64,000 bases of DNA from Pseudomonas asgharzadehiana (GCF_019139815.1 NZ_CP077079.1:3100001-3164000), one strand, 5' to 3'; shown: positions 26,293 to 35,925, counted from the first letter of the stretch. Numbers and translations are program-made. The notes: generated by a model not told the origin, from the letters alone.

Positions 26293-26325
26293 CCTTCCAG
26301 GCTCTACCCAAAGAGCCCTGGAAGG
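26293..26325 (+). promoter_or_regulatory. Hairpin overlapping the xthA ribosome-binding site
   Basis: CCTTCCAGGCTCT pairs with AGAGCCCTGGAAGG (one bulged base) around ACCCAA. The 3' arm contains most of AAGGAG (26322-26327), which sits 8 bp before the xthA ATG. Pairing would hide the Shine-Dalgarno, so it may limit translation or act as an attenuator after ggt. There is no T-tract. Confidence 0.5.
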
Positions 26326-26335
26326 AGCCCGTTCC

Positions 26336-27130
26336 ATGAAAGCGCTTAAAATTGCCACCTTCAACATCAATGGTCTGCGGGCGCGCCTGCCCAACCTGCT
26401 GCAATGGCTGGCGCGCGAGCAGCCCGACATCGTCTGCCTGCAAGAACTCAAGGCACCGCAAAGCCTGTTCCCCTACACCGACTTCGAAAGCGCCGGCTAC
26501 GGTGCGATTTGCCTGGGCCAGGCGGCGTGGAACGGTGTGGCGATCCTGGCGCGGGACGCCCAGCCGCTGGAAAGCCGACGTGGTTTGCCCGGCGATGACG
26601 ACGACAACCAAAGCCGCTATATCGAGGCAGCCGTGCACGGCGTGTTGGTTGGCTGCCTGTATTTGCCCAACGGCAACCCGCAACCGGGGCCGAAATTCGA
26701 CTACAAACTGGCCTGGTTCGAGCGCTTGATCGACTACGCGGGCGCGCTGCAAGCCAGCAAGCATCCCGTGCTGTTGGCGGGGGATTTCAATGTGGTGCCC
26801 ACTGACCTGGACATCTACAACCCGCGCTCCTGGCTCAAGGATGCCTTGCTGCAACCCGAGAGCCGCGCCTGTTACCGGCGGCTGCTCGACCAAGGCTGGA
26901 CCGACGCCCTGCGGCACCTGTATCCCGAGGAGCGTGTGTATACGTTCTGGGATTATTTCCGTCAGCACTGGCAAAAAAATTCCGGCCTGCGCATCGACCA
27001 TCTGCTGCTCAACCCGGCACTCAAGCCGTACTTGAAAGACGCGGGCGTGGACGCCTGGGTGCGTAACGAGCCCCACGCCAGTGACCATGCGCCGACCTGG
27101 ATTCAACTGGGCACGCGTAAAAAGCGCTGA
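26336..27130 (+). CDS. xthA: Exodeoxyribonuclease III
   Basis: A 264-residue EEP-superfamily nuclease. Conserved motifs are FNINGLRARL, CLQELKAPQ (metal-binding Glu), LAGDFNVVPTDLDIYNPR (catalytic Asp-Asn pair) and the final NEPHASDHAPTW (Asp-His dyad). It acts on double-stranded DNA as a 3'-5' exonuclease and apurinic endonuclease in base-excision repair. AAGGAG is 8 bp before the ATG, but inside a hairpin arm. Lies 60 bp after ggt on the same strand. Confidence 0.93.
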   Translation: MKALKIATFNINGLRARLPNLLQWLAREQPDIVCLQELKAPQSLFPYTDFESAGYGAICLGQAAWNGVAILARDAQPLESRRGLPGDDDDNQSRYIEAAVHGVLVGCLYLPNGNPQPGPKFDYKLAWFERLIDYAGALQASKHPVLLAGDFNVVPTDLDIYNPRSWLKDALLQPESRACYRRLLDQGWTDALRHLYPEERVYTFWDYFRQHWQKNSGLRIDHLLLNPALKPYLKDAGVDAWVRNEPHASDHAPTWIQLGTRKKR

Positions 27131-27160
27131 TGCCCGCGCCGATCAGCATCCGGCCTGCCG

Positions 27161-27697
27161 TCAGGCGGGTGAGGGCGTGGCGAGCAACTGCGTCACGGCG
27201 GCGAACGCCTGGGCGCGCCGCGCGGCCCAATCCCCGCGAATCACCACTACGGGCTGGCGATGCTGCTGCATCCAGTGCAGGCTGGCCTGGAAAAACGCGC
27301 GGCGGTCCGCCAGCTCCGGTTGGCAGCGTTGGCCGTCGGCGGTCCATTCGACATCTTCGGGCGAGAGCAGCAAGTGCAGGTCGTAGTGGCGCGCCAGCAA
27401 CTCGTCATCGAGCCAGGCGGGGTAATCGCCGAACAAGGTCTGGCTCCAGAGCTTGTTGGTGAGCAGGTGAGTGTCGAGGATCAGCAGCCTGGGCTTTGCT
27501 GCGCGCGCGGCGTCTTCCCAGGCCAGTTGGCCGTGGGCGATAGCGGGAATATCCGCCAGGCAGGTGTCGCGTTGATGAACATCGATGAAATGCCGCACAT
27601 ATTCGCCGACCATCAAGCCGCCGAAATGCGCGTGCAGCTGCGCCGCCAACCAACTTTTACCGCTGGATTCGGGGCCGGCCAGCACCACTACCTTCAT
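27161..27697 (-). CDS. NadR-like ATPase, probable nicotinamide riboside kinase
   Basis: A 178-residue P-loop protein starting MKVVVLAGPESSGKSWLAA (Walker A GPESSGKS). ILDTHLLTN matches the NadR kinase domain pattern, followed by the YDLHLLLSPEDVEW segment. In NadR this domain phosphorylates nicotinamide riboside to NMN. The DNA-binding and adenylyltransferase domains of full NadR are absent. The ATG at 27697 overlaps the pnuC stop (ATGA), and coupling to the nicotinamide riboside importer supports the assignment. Confidence 0.85.
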   Translation of the reverse strand: MKVVVLAGPESSGKSWLAAQLHAHFGGLMVGEYVRHFIDVHQRDTCLADIPAIAHGQLAWEDAARAAKPRLLILDTHLLTNKLWSQTLFGDYPAWLDDELLARHYDLHLLLSPEDVEWTADGQRCQPELADRRAFFQASLHWMQQHRQPVVVIRGDWAARRAQAFAAVTQLLATPSPA

Positions 27698-28257
27698 GGC
27701 TGCAACGCCGGGTCGGCGCGCCATTCACGCCAGCCTTGCACGGCGATCACAGTGAACAGCGCATAGAGCGCGGCGGTGAGATAGAGGCCTTTATAGAGGA
27801 ACAGCCCGACGAAGATCACATCCACCGCAATCCACAACGGCCAGCATTGCACGCGCTTTTGCGCCATCCACATTTGCGCGACCAGGCTGAAGCCGGTGAG
27901 GGCGGCGTCGAGCCACGGTTGCGCGGCGTCGGTCCAGTGGGCCATGGCGGCGCCTAGCAACAGGCTGCCCACTGCGCCCACGGCCAGGCTGGCCATCACC
28001 GCAGGCACTCCCAGCCGGGTGACCTGGCGGCCGTGCTTGACTTCGCCGGCGCGGGTCCATTGCCACCAGCCATACACCTGCAGCGCCGCATAGACCACTT
28101 GCAGCAGCATGTCGGAATAGAGTTTCACGTCGTAGAACACCCAGGTATAGAGCAGCACCATCACCAGGCCGATGGGCCAGCACCACGGGTTTTGCTTGAC
28201 CGTCAGCCAGACAGCGATCACCCCCAGGGCGGCGGCGATCAGTTCAAGCCCGGACAT
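27694..28257 (-). CDS. pnuC: PnuC-family nicotinamide riboside transporter
   Basis: A 187-residue inner-membrane protein with seven hydrophobic segments. The PnuC hallmark is visible as NPWCWPIGLVMVLLYTWVFYD and YAALQVYGWWQW. PnuC imports nicotinamide riboside by facilitated diffusion, trapped by a kinase. The overlapping downstream NadR-like kinase is that partner. AAGGA lies upstream of the ATG at 28257. No regulatory motif is obvious in the short upstream region. Confidence 0.92.
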   Translation of the reverse strand: MSGLELIAAALGVIAVWLTVKQNPWCWPIGLVMVLLYTWVFYDVKLYSDMLLQVVYAALQVYGWWQWTRAGEVKHGRQVTRLGVPAVMASLAVGAVGSLLLGAAMAHWTDAAQPWLDAALTGFSLVAQMWMAQKRVQCWPLWIAVDVIFVGLFLYKGLYLTAALYALFTVIAVQGWREWRADPALQP

Positions 28258-28334
28258 GGCGGATCCTTGGGGGAGTGGGAGAGGGCGGTGATTGTAACCA
28301 GAGGTAAGCAATCTTCAAAACACTGAAGGGCAAA

Positions 28335-28358
28335 TGTGGGAGCAAGCCCCCTCCCACA
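28335..28358. repeat. REP-like palindrome
   Basis: TGTGGGAG and CTCCCACA flank CAAGCCCC. This is a common Pseudomonas intergenic palindrome. It sits between the chemoreceptor gene and pnuC, both minus strand. Confidence 0.7.
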
Positions 28359-28372
28359 TCTTGATATGTACG

Positions 28373-30007
28373 TCAGACCTTGAATTGGCGGAGCAGGCCG
28401 TCGAGTTGGTCGCTCAAACCGCGCAACTGGGTACTGGCCAGGCTCGACTGCTCTGCGGCTATCGCCGTGCTGTGGGACAAGCCCGCAGCCTCGGTAACGT
28501 TCTGGTTGATGTCTTCCACCACGTGCGCTTGTTGCAGGGTAGCGCTGGCAATCGAGGCGTTCAGGCCGTTGAGGTTGCGCAGGGCCTGGCCGATGGCCGT
28601 GAGGCTGGCGCCGGCCTGGCCTGCTTGCTCGATGGTGAGTTGCGAGGCGCTGTGGCTGTCGCTGATCACCTTGACCGCCGCTTCCGAGTGGCCTTGCAGG
28701 CGCTCGATCATCACCTGGATTTCGGCGGTGGATTTTTGCGTGCGCTGGGCAAGCAGGCGCACTTCGTCGGCCACCACGGCGAACCCGCGACCTTGCTCGC
28801 CGGCACGTGCCGCTTCGATGGCGGCGTTCAGGGCCAGCAGGTTGGTTTGGTCGGCGATGGAGCGGATCACTTCCAGCACGCCACCGATCTGTGTGCTTTC
28901 GCTGGACAGGGTGCGGATCACTTCAACGGCCTGGCTGATGGTATGGGACAGCTGATCGATCTGCTGCAGGCTGCCGTCGATATTGACCTGGCCTTGTTGG
29001 GCCTGTGCTTCGGCTTCGCGCATTTCGCTGGCGGCATGTTCGGCGTTCTTGGCCACGTCCTGCACGCCGTAGGTGACTTCATTGATGGCGGTGGCCACCA
29101 GTTCCATCTGCTGCGACTGCTGTTGGCTGCGGTCATGGGCCTGGCTGGCGTTATTGCCCATCTCCGTGGACGATTGCCCAAGGGCGTTGGCGCACGACTG
29201 CAACTGGCTCACCACCTGGCGCAGCTTCGCGGTAAAGCTGTTGAAGTGCTGGGACAGTTGGGTGACTTCGTCGCGGCCGTGGGTGTCGAGGCTGCGGGTC
29301 AGATCGCTTTCGCCGCTGGCAATATTACCCATGGCGTTCACTGCGGCCTGCAACGGTTGCACGATGCTGCGGGCAATCAACGCCACCAGCAAACCCATCA
29401 GCAGCGCGATGCCCAGCACAATGAACGAGGCTTTCCACACTTGGGCGCTGAACTCGGCTTGCACATCGTCCACGTATACGCCGGAGCCGATGATCCAGCC
29501 CCAGGGTTCAAACAGTTGGATATACGAGGTCTTGGCCACCGGCGCTTCGGAGCCGGGCTTGGGCCAGCGGTAGTTGACGATGCCGGCGCCCTTGGCCTTG
29601 GCCAGGCTGACGAACTCGTTGAAGATCGCAAAGCCGTCCGGATCGCGGATAGCCGAAAGGTTCTGGCCGTCGAGCTTGGGGTTGGTCGGGTGCATGATCA
29701 TCACGGGCGTGAGGTCGTTGATCCAGAAATAATCATCATGGCTATAACGCAACCCACGCACTGCGCTCAGGGCTTGTTTTTGCGCGGCTTCGCGGGTCAT
29801 CACGCCGGTGGTTTCGAGGCTGTGATAAAACGTCAGTATCCCGCTGGCGGTCTGGACCACGTGCTGGGTCTGTTGGCTTTTGGCCTGGTAAAGATCGTCA
29901 TGAATCTGCTTGAGCATCAGCAAACCCAAGGCCAGCAGCATCAGCACGGCGACTATCAGGATCAGCCAAAGGCGGCGGCTGATCGACATATTGCGCAAAC
30001 TGTTCAT
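28373..30007 (-). CDS. Methyl-accepting chemotaxis protein with sCache sensor
   Basis: A 544-residue chemoreceptor. A first membrane helix (about residues 12-32) is followed by a periplasmic single-Cache domain (about 40-185; [17 protein letters not shown] and [17 protein letters not shown] are its landmarks), a second helix (about 193-212), HAMP, and the signalling hairpin tip [20 protein letters not shown]. Single-Cache receptors of this type often sense small carboxylates. There is no C-terminal CheR-binding pentapeptide. Ligand unknown. It is divergent from uppP. Confidence 0.95.
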   Translation of the reverse strand: MNSLRNMSISRRLWLILIVAVLMLLALGLLMLKQIHDDLYQAKSQQTQHVVQTASGILTFYHSLETTGVMTREAAQKQALSAVRGLRYSHDDYFWINDLTPVMIMHPTNPKLDGQNLSAIRDPDGFAIFNEFVSLAKAKGAGIVNYRWPKPGSEAPVAKTSYIQLFEPWGWIIGSGVYVDDVQAEFSAQVWKASFIVLGIALLMGLLVALIARSIVQPLQAAVNAMGNIASGESDLTRSLDTHGRDEVTQLSQHFNSFTAKLRQVVSQLQSCANALGQSSTEMGNNASQAHDRSQQQSQQMELVATAINEVTYGVQDVAKNAEHAASEMREAEAQAQQGQVNIDGSLQQIDQLSHTISQAVEVIRTLSSESTQIGGVLEVIRSIADQTNLLALNAAIEAARAGEQGRGFAVVADEVRLLAQRTQKSTAEIQVMIERLQGHSEAAVKVISDSHSASQLTIEQAGQAGASLTAIGQALRNLNGLNASIASATLQQAHVVEDINQNVTEAAGLSHSTAIAAEQSSLASTQLRGLSDQLDGLLRQFKV

Positions 30008-30130
30008 CGTCCTGTCACTCCGGGCTTTTTATAATTGTGGGCGTCGCATCGACTTTTACGCCTTGTCTGATAGGCTTTCGGCCTGAAGTCGCAAAACCTG
30101 AGTACTGTCTGATTTTTCACGAAATTTTGC

Positions 30131-30163
30131 AGGCCGGCATTGATCGCCATCAACGCCGGGCCT
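30131..30163. other. Imperfect hairpin in the MCP-uppP divergent region
   Basis: The arms AGGCCGGCATTGAT and ATCAACGCCGGGCCT pair with one bulge and one mismatch around CGCC. The role is unknown; it could be an mRNA leader structure of either gene or a repeat. Confidence 0.35.
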
Positions 30164-30237
30164 TTCGCGCGCTCGGTCAGTGAACCATTAAAAAAGATTG
30201 ATAAGGCATGCCACCGCGCATGACCTTTGGGGGAAGC

Positions 30238-31068
30238 ATGGATTTTTGGACCGCCATTCAGGCATTGATTCTTGGCGTAGTAGAGGGGCTTACAGAGTTC
30301 CTGCCGATTTCCAGCACCGGTCACCAGATCATCGTCGCCGATTTGCTCGACTTCGGCGGCGAACGCGCGATGGCGTTCAATATCATCATCCAGCTCGGCG
30401 CCATCCTGGCGGTGGTCTGGGAGTTCCGTCGCAAGATTCTGGATGTGGTCACCGGCTTGCCCACCCAGCGCAACGCCCAGCGTTTCACACTCAACCTGTT
30501 GATCGCGTTTTTGCCCGCCGTGGTGCTGGGCGTGATTTTCGCCGACCTGATCCACCATTACCTGTTCAACCCGATCACCGTGGCCACGGCGCTGGTGGTG
30601 GGCGGCATCATCATGTTGTGGGCCGAGCGCCGCGAGCATGAGGTGCACGCCGAGAGTGTCGACGACATCACCTGGAAAGACGCACTCAAGGTCGGCTTCG
30701 CCCAGTGCCTGGCGATGATCCCGGGTACGTCCCGCTCCGGCTCCACCATCATTGGCGGCCTGTTGTTCGGCCTGTCGCGCAAGACCGCCACCGAGTTCTC
30801 ATTCTTCCTGGCCATGCCCACCATGGTCGGTGCGGCGGTGTACTCGGGCTATAAGTACCGCGACCTGTTCCAACCGGCGGACCTGCCGGTGTTCGCCATC
30901 GGTTTTGTGACCTCGTTCATCTTTGCGATGATCGCGGTCAAGGGGCTGCTCAAGTTCATCGCCAGCCATAGCTATGCGGCGTTTGCCTGGTACCGCATCG
31001 GGTTTGGCCTGTTGATCCTGGCGACCTGGCAGTTCGGCTGGATCGACTGGGCAGCGGCCAAGGCATGA
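30238..31068 (+). CDS. uppP: Undecaprenyl-diphosphatase
   Basis: A 276-residue membrane enzyme that dephosphorylates undecaprenyl diphosphate to recycle the peptidoglycan lipid carrier; overexpression gives bacitracin resistance in known homologues. Signature motifs are [14 protein letters not shown] (about residues 17-30) and [17 protein letters not shown] precedes the ATG, preferred to a longer frame opening at 30208. Its stop overlaps the DUF1294 gene by 4 bp. Confidence 0.95.
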   Translation: MDFWTAIQALILGVVEGLTEFLPISSTGHQIIVADLLDFGGERAMAFNIIIQLGAILAVVWEFRRKILDVVTGLPTQRNAQRFTLNLLIAFLPAVVLGVIFADLIHHYLFNPITVATALVVGGIIMLWAERREHEVHAESVDDITWKDALKVGFAQCLAMIPGTSRSGSTIIGGLLFGLSRKTATEFSFFLAMPTMVGAAVYSGYKYRDLFQPADLPVFAIGFVTSFIFAMIAVKGLLKFIASHSYAAFAWYRIGFGLLILATWQFGWIDWAAAKA

Positions 31069-31448
31069 GCATCCAGCATCCGCGCTTGAAGGCGGCGATC
31101 TTTGCGCTGTTGTGCGCGGCGCCGCTGCTGGGCTCGATAGGGGTGTGGCGGCGCGGTGAAACCGTGATCCCGCTGGCGGCCTACGGTCTGGTCAGTGTGG
31201 TCGCGTTTTTGCTGTACTGGAGCGATAAGCGCAAGGCGCGCACCGACAGTTGGCGCACCCCGGAAAACATCCTGCATGCGGTGGAACTGGCAGGCGGTTG
31301 GCCAGGCGCGTTGATTGCCCAGCAGGTGTTGCGCCACAAGACGCGCAAAGTGTCTTACCAGGTGCTGTTCTGGGTGATCGTGCTGCTGCATCAAGTATTC
31401 TGGCTGGACCAGTTGTTCCTGGGCGGCAGCTGGCTGTCAGTCCTCTAG
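31065..31448 (+). CDS. DUF1294 family membrane protein
   Basis: A 127-residue protein with two to four hydrophobic segments and the DUF1294 core [12 protein letters not shown]...[31 protein letters not shown], a small domain of unknown function. Translationally coupled to uppP (ATGA). Its 3' end overlaps a convergent gene by 12 bp. Confidence 0.85.
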   Translation: MSIQHPRLKAAIFALLCAAPLLGSIGVWRRGETVIPLAAYGLVSVVAFLLYWSDKRKARTDSWRTPENILHAVELAGGWPGALIAQQVLRHKTRKVSYQVLFWVIVLLHQVFWLDQLFLGGSWLSVL

Positions 31449-31793
31449 CAGCAAGCCGATCTGCGTGCGCTTGGGCAGTTTGCTCACCACCAGTTGGTGG
31501 GAACGCCGCAACAAGCCGCGCAGCTCCTCGGCGCCGAGCGGGTAGGGCGTGTTCATGATCACCCACTGCGCACGCGCCAGGTACGGCGCGGGGTGGATGC
31601 CGGGGCGGTCCACGTGGCCCAGGAACAACGCTTTATCGACCTTGAACGCCAGCGAGTCGCCGCGCAGGTTCTGTAACGCGAACATCTTGTTGCCGGCAAT
31701 TGAAAACACCCGCACGCCACCCCATTTGTAGTCCTCCCGCGCGCCGGGCAGGCTCAGGCAGAACGTGGCGACGTGTTCTTCGGTCATCTTCAT
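31437..31793 (-). CDS. MmcQ/YjbR family protein
   Basis: A 118-residue protein of the MmcQ/YjbR family, seen from EHVATFCLSLPGAREDYKWGG and the KMFALQNLRGDSLAFKVDK core. The fold resembles CyaY, and some members bind DNA; its role here is unknown. The start overlaps the stop of the LysR gene (ATGA at 31790-31793), so the two are likely one transcript. Confidence 0.85.
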   Translation of the reverse strand: MKMTEEHVATFCLSLPGAREDYKWGGVRVFSIAGNKMFALQNLRGDSLAFKVDKALFLGHVDRPGIHPAPYLARAQWVIMNTPYPLGAEELRGLLRRSHQLVVSKLPKRTQIGLLLED

Positions 31794-32698
31794 AGCAGGC
31801 GGTCTCCGCAGCTTTTAAAGCCTTCTTCCAGATAATCGATCCAAGCGCGAATGGCCGGCAGTACGCCACGTCGATGGGGGTACACCGCCTGTAGCCAGCC
31901 GCCGGGCAACGACCATTCGGGCAGCAGTTGCACCAAGCGACCGCTGGCCAGCTCTTCCTCGCAATACATCATCGGCAGCACGGTAAAGCCCAGGCCCATG
32001 ATCGCGCTGGCCTTGCGTACGTTGAAGTCATCCACGCCCAACCGCGCTTCCATCACCAGGTCGTGCGGGTTGCCCCGAGGGTCGAGCATACGCTGGTGCA
32101 CCATGCGGTCGGCCTCCAATGCGCCAAGTATCGGCAAGTGCTTGAGGTCATCGAGGGTGCTGACCTGGCGGCCGTTTAGAAAGTTGGGGCTGGCAACCAG
32201 CACGGTCTGGGCCGGACGCAGGCGCTTGGTGACCAACAGCGGGTCCTCGTCGCCCAATTCGCGCACGCGCAGGGCCACGTCGATGCCTTCGGCCACCAGG
32301 TCGACACGGCGATTGACCAGGGTCATTTCCAATTGCACCTGGGGGTGGGCGGCGAGGAACCCGGCAACCACGTCGGGCATCATGTTTTGTGCCAAGCCCA
32401 CCGGGCAAGTGACTCGCAACCGCCCGCGCGGCTCGCTGGACATACTCGCCACGGCCTCATCGGCCATCTCGGCTTCCAGCAGCATTGCCTGGCAGTGACG
32501 CAGGTAGCGCTCGCCAACGGCGGTCAGGGTCAACTGCCGGGTAGTGCGTTGCAGCAGGCGCGCGCCCAGGCGTTCTTCCAGCTCGGCAATGCGCCGCGAC
32601 AGCCGTGACTTGGGAATGCCCAACAGCCGACCGGCGGCCGCGAAACCGCCGGCTTCGACAACTTTGGCGAAATAGTAGAGGTCGTTAAGGTCTTGCAT
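31790..32698 (-). CDS. LysR-type transcriptional regulator
   Basis: A 302-residue LysR protein: an N-terminal winged helix (MQDLNDLYYFAKVVEAGGF, ending with RISRRIAELEERLG-like helix) and a C-terminal effector-binding domain. It is divergent from azoR and probably controls it. An inverted repeat (TTGTCC-N8-GGACAA, 32710-32729) lies just upstream. Effector unknown. The MmcQ-like gene is coupled downstream. Confidence 0.93.
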   Translation of the reverse strand: MQDLNDLYYFAKVVEAGGFAAAGRLLGIPKSRLSRRIAELEERLGARLLQRTTRQLTLTAVGERYLRHCQAMLLEAEMADEAVASMSSEPRGRLRVTCPVGLAQNMMPDVVAGFLAAHPQVQLEMTLVNRRVDLVAEGIDVALRVRELGDEDPLLVTKRLRPAQTVLVASPNFLNGRQVSTLDDLKHLPILGALEADRMVHQRMLDPRGNPHDLVMEARLGVDDFNVRKASAIMGLGFTVLPMMYCEEELASGRLVQLLPEWSLPGGWLQAVYPHRRGVLPAIRAWIDYLEEGFKSCGDRLL

Positions 32699-32709
32699 GG
32701 TGGAGCCTA

Positions 32710-32729
32710 TTGTCCTGTCAGTGGGACAA
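32710..32729. promoter_or_regulatory. Candidate LysR operator between LysR gene and azoR
   Basis: TTGTCC and GGACAA are separated by 8 bp, 12 bp from the LysR start. The position fits autoregulation and control of divergent azoR, although the arms are not a textbook T-N11-A site. Confidence 0.4.
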
Positions 32730-32823
32730 ACTATCGCATTTCAGACGGCTTATCGAACATTGGTTTCATACGTAGTATCACCACCATCTGATCGCCACCG
32801 TCGATCCCATTCGGAGACCTACC

Positions 32824-33435
32824 ATGAAACTGTTGCACATCGATTCCAGCATCCTCGGCGACAACTCGGCTTCCCGTCAGCTCAGCGCCGGCGTTGTCAA
32901 AGCCTGGCAGGCGGCCGAACCGGGTGTGGAAGTGACTTACCGCGACCTGGCCGACGACGCTATCAACCACTTTTCCGGCGCCACGCTGGGTGCATTGGGC
33001 ACCGCCGCTGAGCTGCGCGATGCCGCGCAAAAGCACGAAGCCGAGCTGAGTGCCTCGTCGTTGGCGCAATTTCTTGCCGCCGACGCCATCGTGGTGGGCG
33101 CGCCGATGTACAACTTCACCATCCCGACTCAGCTCAAAGCCTGGATCGACCGCATCGCCGTGGCCGGCCAGACCTTCCACTACACCGAAGCCGGCCCGGA
33201 AGGCCTGTGCGGCAACAAAAAAGTCATCATCGTGTCTACCTCCGGTGGCATGCATGCCGGTCAAGCCACCGGTGCGGCCCACGAGGGCTACCTGAAACTG
33301 CTGTTCGGCTTCCTTGGCATCACCGATATCGAAATCGTGCGTGCCGAAGGCCTGGCCTACGGTGATGAAGTGCGCAGCAAGTCCATGAGCGACGCCAACG
33401 TACTGATCAACGAACAATTGTTCGCCGCCGCGTAA
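32824..33435 (+). CDS. azoR: FMN-dependent NADH-azoreductase
   Basis: A 203-residue flavodoxin-like quinone/azo reductase. [20 protein letters not shown] binds the FMN phosphate, [18 protein letters not shown] and [10 protein letters not shown] are flavin-ring contacts of AzoR. It reduces quinones and azo compounds with NADH and may protect from thiol or quinone stress. Divergent from a LysR gene that probably regulates it. Confidence 0.92.
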   Translation: MKLLHIDSSILGDNSASRQLSAGVVKAWQAAEPGVEVTYRDLADDAINHFSGATLGALGTAAELRDAAQKHEAELSASSLAQFLAADAIVVGAPMYNFTIPTQLKAWIDRIAVAGQTFHYTEAGPEGLCGNKKVIIVSTSGGMHAGQATGAAHEGYLKLLFGFLGITDIEIVRAEGLAYGDEVRSKSMSDANVLINEQLFAAA

Positions 33436-33458
33436 GGCTTGTGTAAATTTCGCTGTCC

Positions 33459-33481
33459 CCCGGTTTCAATCTGAAACCGGG
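33459..33481 (+). terminator. Perfect hairpin after azoR, possible terminator
   Basis: CCCGGTTTCA pairs perfectly with TGAAACCGGG across ATC, beginning 24 bp after the azoR stop. No T-tract follows, so it may be a processing or terminator-like element. Confidence 0.45.
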
Positions 33482-33646
33482 CGCCTAAACTCTGTATTCT
33501 GCTCGCCTGAACGCGACCGGAGTGCGGAGTTTTTTCGTTTGCCCGCGGTCTTTTTTAATGTGGCCCAGGTTGTGCAAGCATGGGTTCGACACCCTGGGCT
33601 TTTCATTCGACATGTCGGTTCTCACGCAGCAAAGGTGGACATCCCC

Positions 33647-34684
33647 ATGATGCGTCTTTGTGCTGTTATGGTTCTTTCCCTGCTCGGCAGCCTGATTTCA
33701 GTGCACGCCGCGCCCGCGCCGCACCCTCATTGGAGTGTGGGCTTTCATCGCATGACGTTTCTCGACCCGCTGGATTTGCAGCCAATGAAGGCCGTCGCGT
33801 TCTATCCCTCCACCGACACCGAGCACAGCACGCAGGTGGGCGCCTATCACGTCGCCGCCACGGAAGACTCCAAGATCGCCATCGGCCGTTTCCCGATGCT
33901 GATGCTGTCCCATGGCAACACCGGCACGCCACTGGCGTTGCATGACCTGGCCACCTCGCTGGCGCGCAAAGGGTTTGTGGTGGTGGCGGTGCTGCACCCC
34001 GGCGACAACTATAAAGATCACAGCCGCCTGGGGACGCTGAGCAACCTATATGGGCGGCCGATCCAGATTTCCGAAGCCATCACCGCGACCCTGGCGGACC
34101 CGATGCTGTCCCCCTTCGTTGACGTCGACCAAGTGGGCGTTATCGGCTATTCCGCCGGCGGCGAGACGGCATTGATCCTGGCGGGTGCCAAGCCGGATTT
34201 CGATCGCCTGCGCCGCTATTGCCAGGAGCGCCCCGAAGACCGTGATGCCTGTACCACCAAAGGCGAGCTGGTGGTCGACCGGGATGACTTGCAGCCGCAG
34301 TCCGACCCACGTATCCACGCGCTGATGTTGATGGCACCCCTGAGCCTGATGTTTGGTCGGCACACCCTGGCCGACGTGCATGTGCCGGTGCTGCTCTACA
34401 GCGGTGACGGTGACAAGCTGGTGGCCGTGGACAAAAACGCTGCGGCCCTGGCGCGCAAACTGCCGCAGCCGCCGGATTTCAAACTGCTGGCCGGGGCAGG
34501 GCACTTCGTGTTCATGGCTCCGTGCGACAGCGACCAACTGGCGGCAATGCCGGCCATCTGCACGGATGCCGACGGCGTCGACCGCGAAGGCATTCACCGC
34601 GACCTTATTTCCGAGGCCGGACGCTTTTTCGCCCACACCCTCAGCGAACCTACCCGCGCCGGCCTGCAAACGGCTGATCAGTAA
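33647..34684 (+). CDS. Secreted alpha/beta hydrolase, dienelactone-hydrolase-like
   Basis: A 345-residue serine hydrolase. A signal peptide (MMRLCAVMVLSLLGSLISVHA) directs it out of the cytoplasm. The nucleophile elbow is GYSAGG (about residue 168), LMLSHGNTGTP forms the oxyanion strand, and the late GDGDKLV and GAGHFVF hold the Asp and His of the triad. The overall pattern resembles dienelactone hydrolases or PAF-acetylhydrolase-like enzymes; substrate unknown. The ATG at 33647 starts the signal peptide; a longer frame from 33539 does not. It overlaps the next, convergent gene by 7 bp. Confidence 0.85.
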   Translation: MMRLCAVMVLSLLGSLISVHAAPAPHPHWSVGFHRMTFLDPLDLQPMKAVAFYPSTDTEHSTQVGAYHVAATEDSKIAIGRFPMLMLSHGNTGTPLALHDLATSLARKGFVVVAVLHPGDNYKDHSRLGTLSNLYGRPIQISEAITATLADPMLSPFVDVDQVGVIGYSAGGETALILAGAKPDFDRLRRYCQERPEDRDACTTKGELVVDRDDLQPQSDPRIHALMLMAPLSLMFGRHTLADVHVPVLLYSGDGDKLVAVDKNAAALARKLPQPPDFKLLAGAGHFVFMAPCDSDQLAAMPAICTDADGVDREGIHRDLISEAGRFFAHTLSEPTRAGLQTADQ

Positions 34685-35859
34685 GCGCGCCGCTGAAGCA
34701 GCAAGGTCAAGCCCAATGCCGTGACCGACAGCAGCGCGGCGCAGAAGAAAATCCAGCCATAGCCAAGGTTCAGCGCTACAAAGCCCATCAACGGCCCGGC
34801 AATCGCCAGGGCCAGGTCGAAGAACACCGCGTAGGCGCTCAACCCGGCGCCACGGCTGCTGTTGGGCACCTGCTTGATGGCTTCCACGCCCAGCGCCGGG
34901 TACACCAGCGATAAACCGAAGCCGGTCAGCCCGGCACCGATCAACGCTACGCCGGTGGTAGGGGCCAGCCAGAGCAGCGTGAGGCCCAGGGTTTCGATGA
35001 CCATGCAGGCAATCGCCGCGCGAAAGCCGCCAAAACGGCTGATCGCCGAGATAAACACCAGCCGCGACAGAATAAAGCACACGCCAAACACCGTGAGGCA
35101 GTACGCCGCGCCGGTCCAGCCGCGATTGAGGTAATACAACGTGATAAAGGTGGTGAGGGTGCCGTAGCCGATGGACGCCAGGCACAAGCTGGCGCCAAAC
35201 GGGGCGATACGCCCGAACACCGCCCAGAACGGCAGGCGTTCGCCGCGCACCACCGGCACCGATGGCTTGTTGCGGATCAGCACCAGGCCCAACGCCGCCA
35301 GCACGGTGAGTGCCAGCCCCAGGCTGTTGTAGCCGTACTCGGCGACCATCACCACGCCCAGCGGCGCACCAATGGCGATGGCGCCATAAGAGGCGATGCC
35401 GTTCCAGGAGATCGAACGCGCCGTATGCTCCGCGCCAACCTGGCCCATGCACCAACTGATGGTGCCCACGCCGATTAACCCTTGGGCCACGCCCAGCAAC
35501 AGCCGGGCGACGATCAGAATGCCCAGGCTCAAGCCGGGAATGCCGTGCAGCAGCGTCGCGAAAAATGTCAGCACGCCACTGATCAGGATGCCGGCCAGTC
35601 CCAGCACAATCGCACGCTTGGTGCCGACGTTGTCCGACATCCGCCCGGCCATCGGGCGGCTGAGCAGGGTGGCCAGGTACTGCGAGCCGATAGTCAGCCC
35701 CGCTACCACCGCGCTGAAACCCAGTTGCTCATGTACATAGCCAGGGATCACCGCAATCGGCAGGCCGATGCAGATAAAGGCGATAAAGGTGTAGAAGACG
35801 ATGGAGACGATCTGCAGGGTGATCGACAGGGAGGAGGGGGCGGCGTTGGGCATGGACAT
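34678..35859 (-). CDS. MFS transporter, YhhS/YfcJ-like
   Basis: A 393-residue major facilitator with twelve predicted helices. Motif A is GRMSDNVGTKRAIVLGLAG; the sequence resembles the YhhS/YfcJ group, whose substrates are poorly defined. The start at MSMPNAAPSS avoids a long non-conserved upstream extension, but a second ATG two codons on (35853) is equally possible. Neither has a strong Shine-Dalgarno. Confidence 0.87.
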   Translation of the reverse strand: MSMPNAAPSSLSITLQIVSIVFYTFIAFICIGLPIAVIPGYVHEQLGFSAVVAGLTIGSQYLATLLSRPMAGRMSDNVGTKRAIVLGLAGILISGVLTFFATLLHGIPGLSLGILIVARLLLGVAQGLIGVGTISWCMGQVGAEHTARSISWNGIASYGAIAIGAPLGVVMVAEYGYNSLGLALTVLAALGLVLIRNKPSVPVVRGERLPFWAVFGRIAPFGASLCLASIGYGTLTTFITLYYLNRGWTGAAYCLTVFGVCFILSRLVFISAISRFGGFRAAIACMVIETLGLTLLWLAPTTGVALIGAGLTGFGLSLVYPALGVEAIKQVPNSSRGAGLSAYAVFFDLALAIAGPLMGFVALNLGYGWIFFCAALLSVTALGLTLLLQRRAY

Positions 35860-35925
35860 TCGTTCGCTGGCGGGCGGTAAGGGCCATGATGGCATAACCC
35901 GACTCTGACGCCACCGCAATATCAA

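Noticed and set aside
24380..27106. A 908-codon open frame on the minus strand
   Set aside because: It lies antisense to ggt and xthA, both with complete family motifs. Its composition is the usual high-GC shadow and it has no recognisable domain.
28334..30034. A 566-codon open frame on the plus strand
   Set aside because: Antisense shadow of the chemoreceptor gene.
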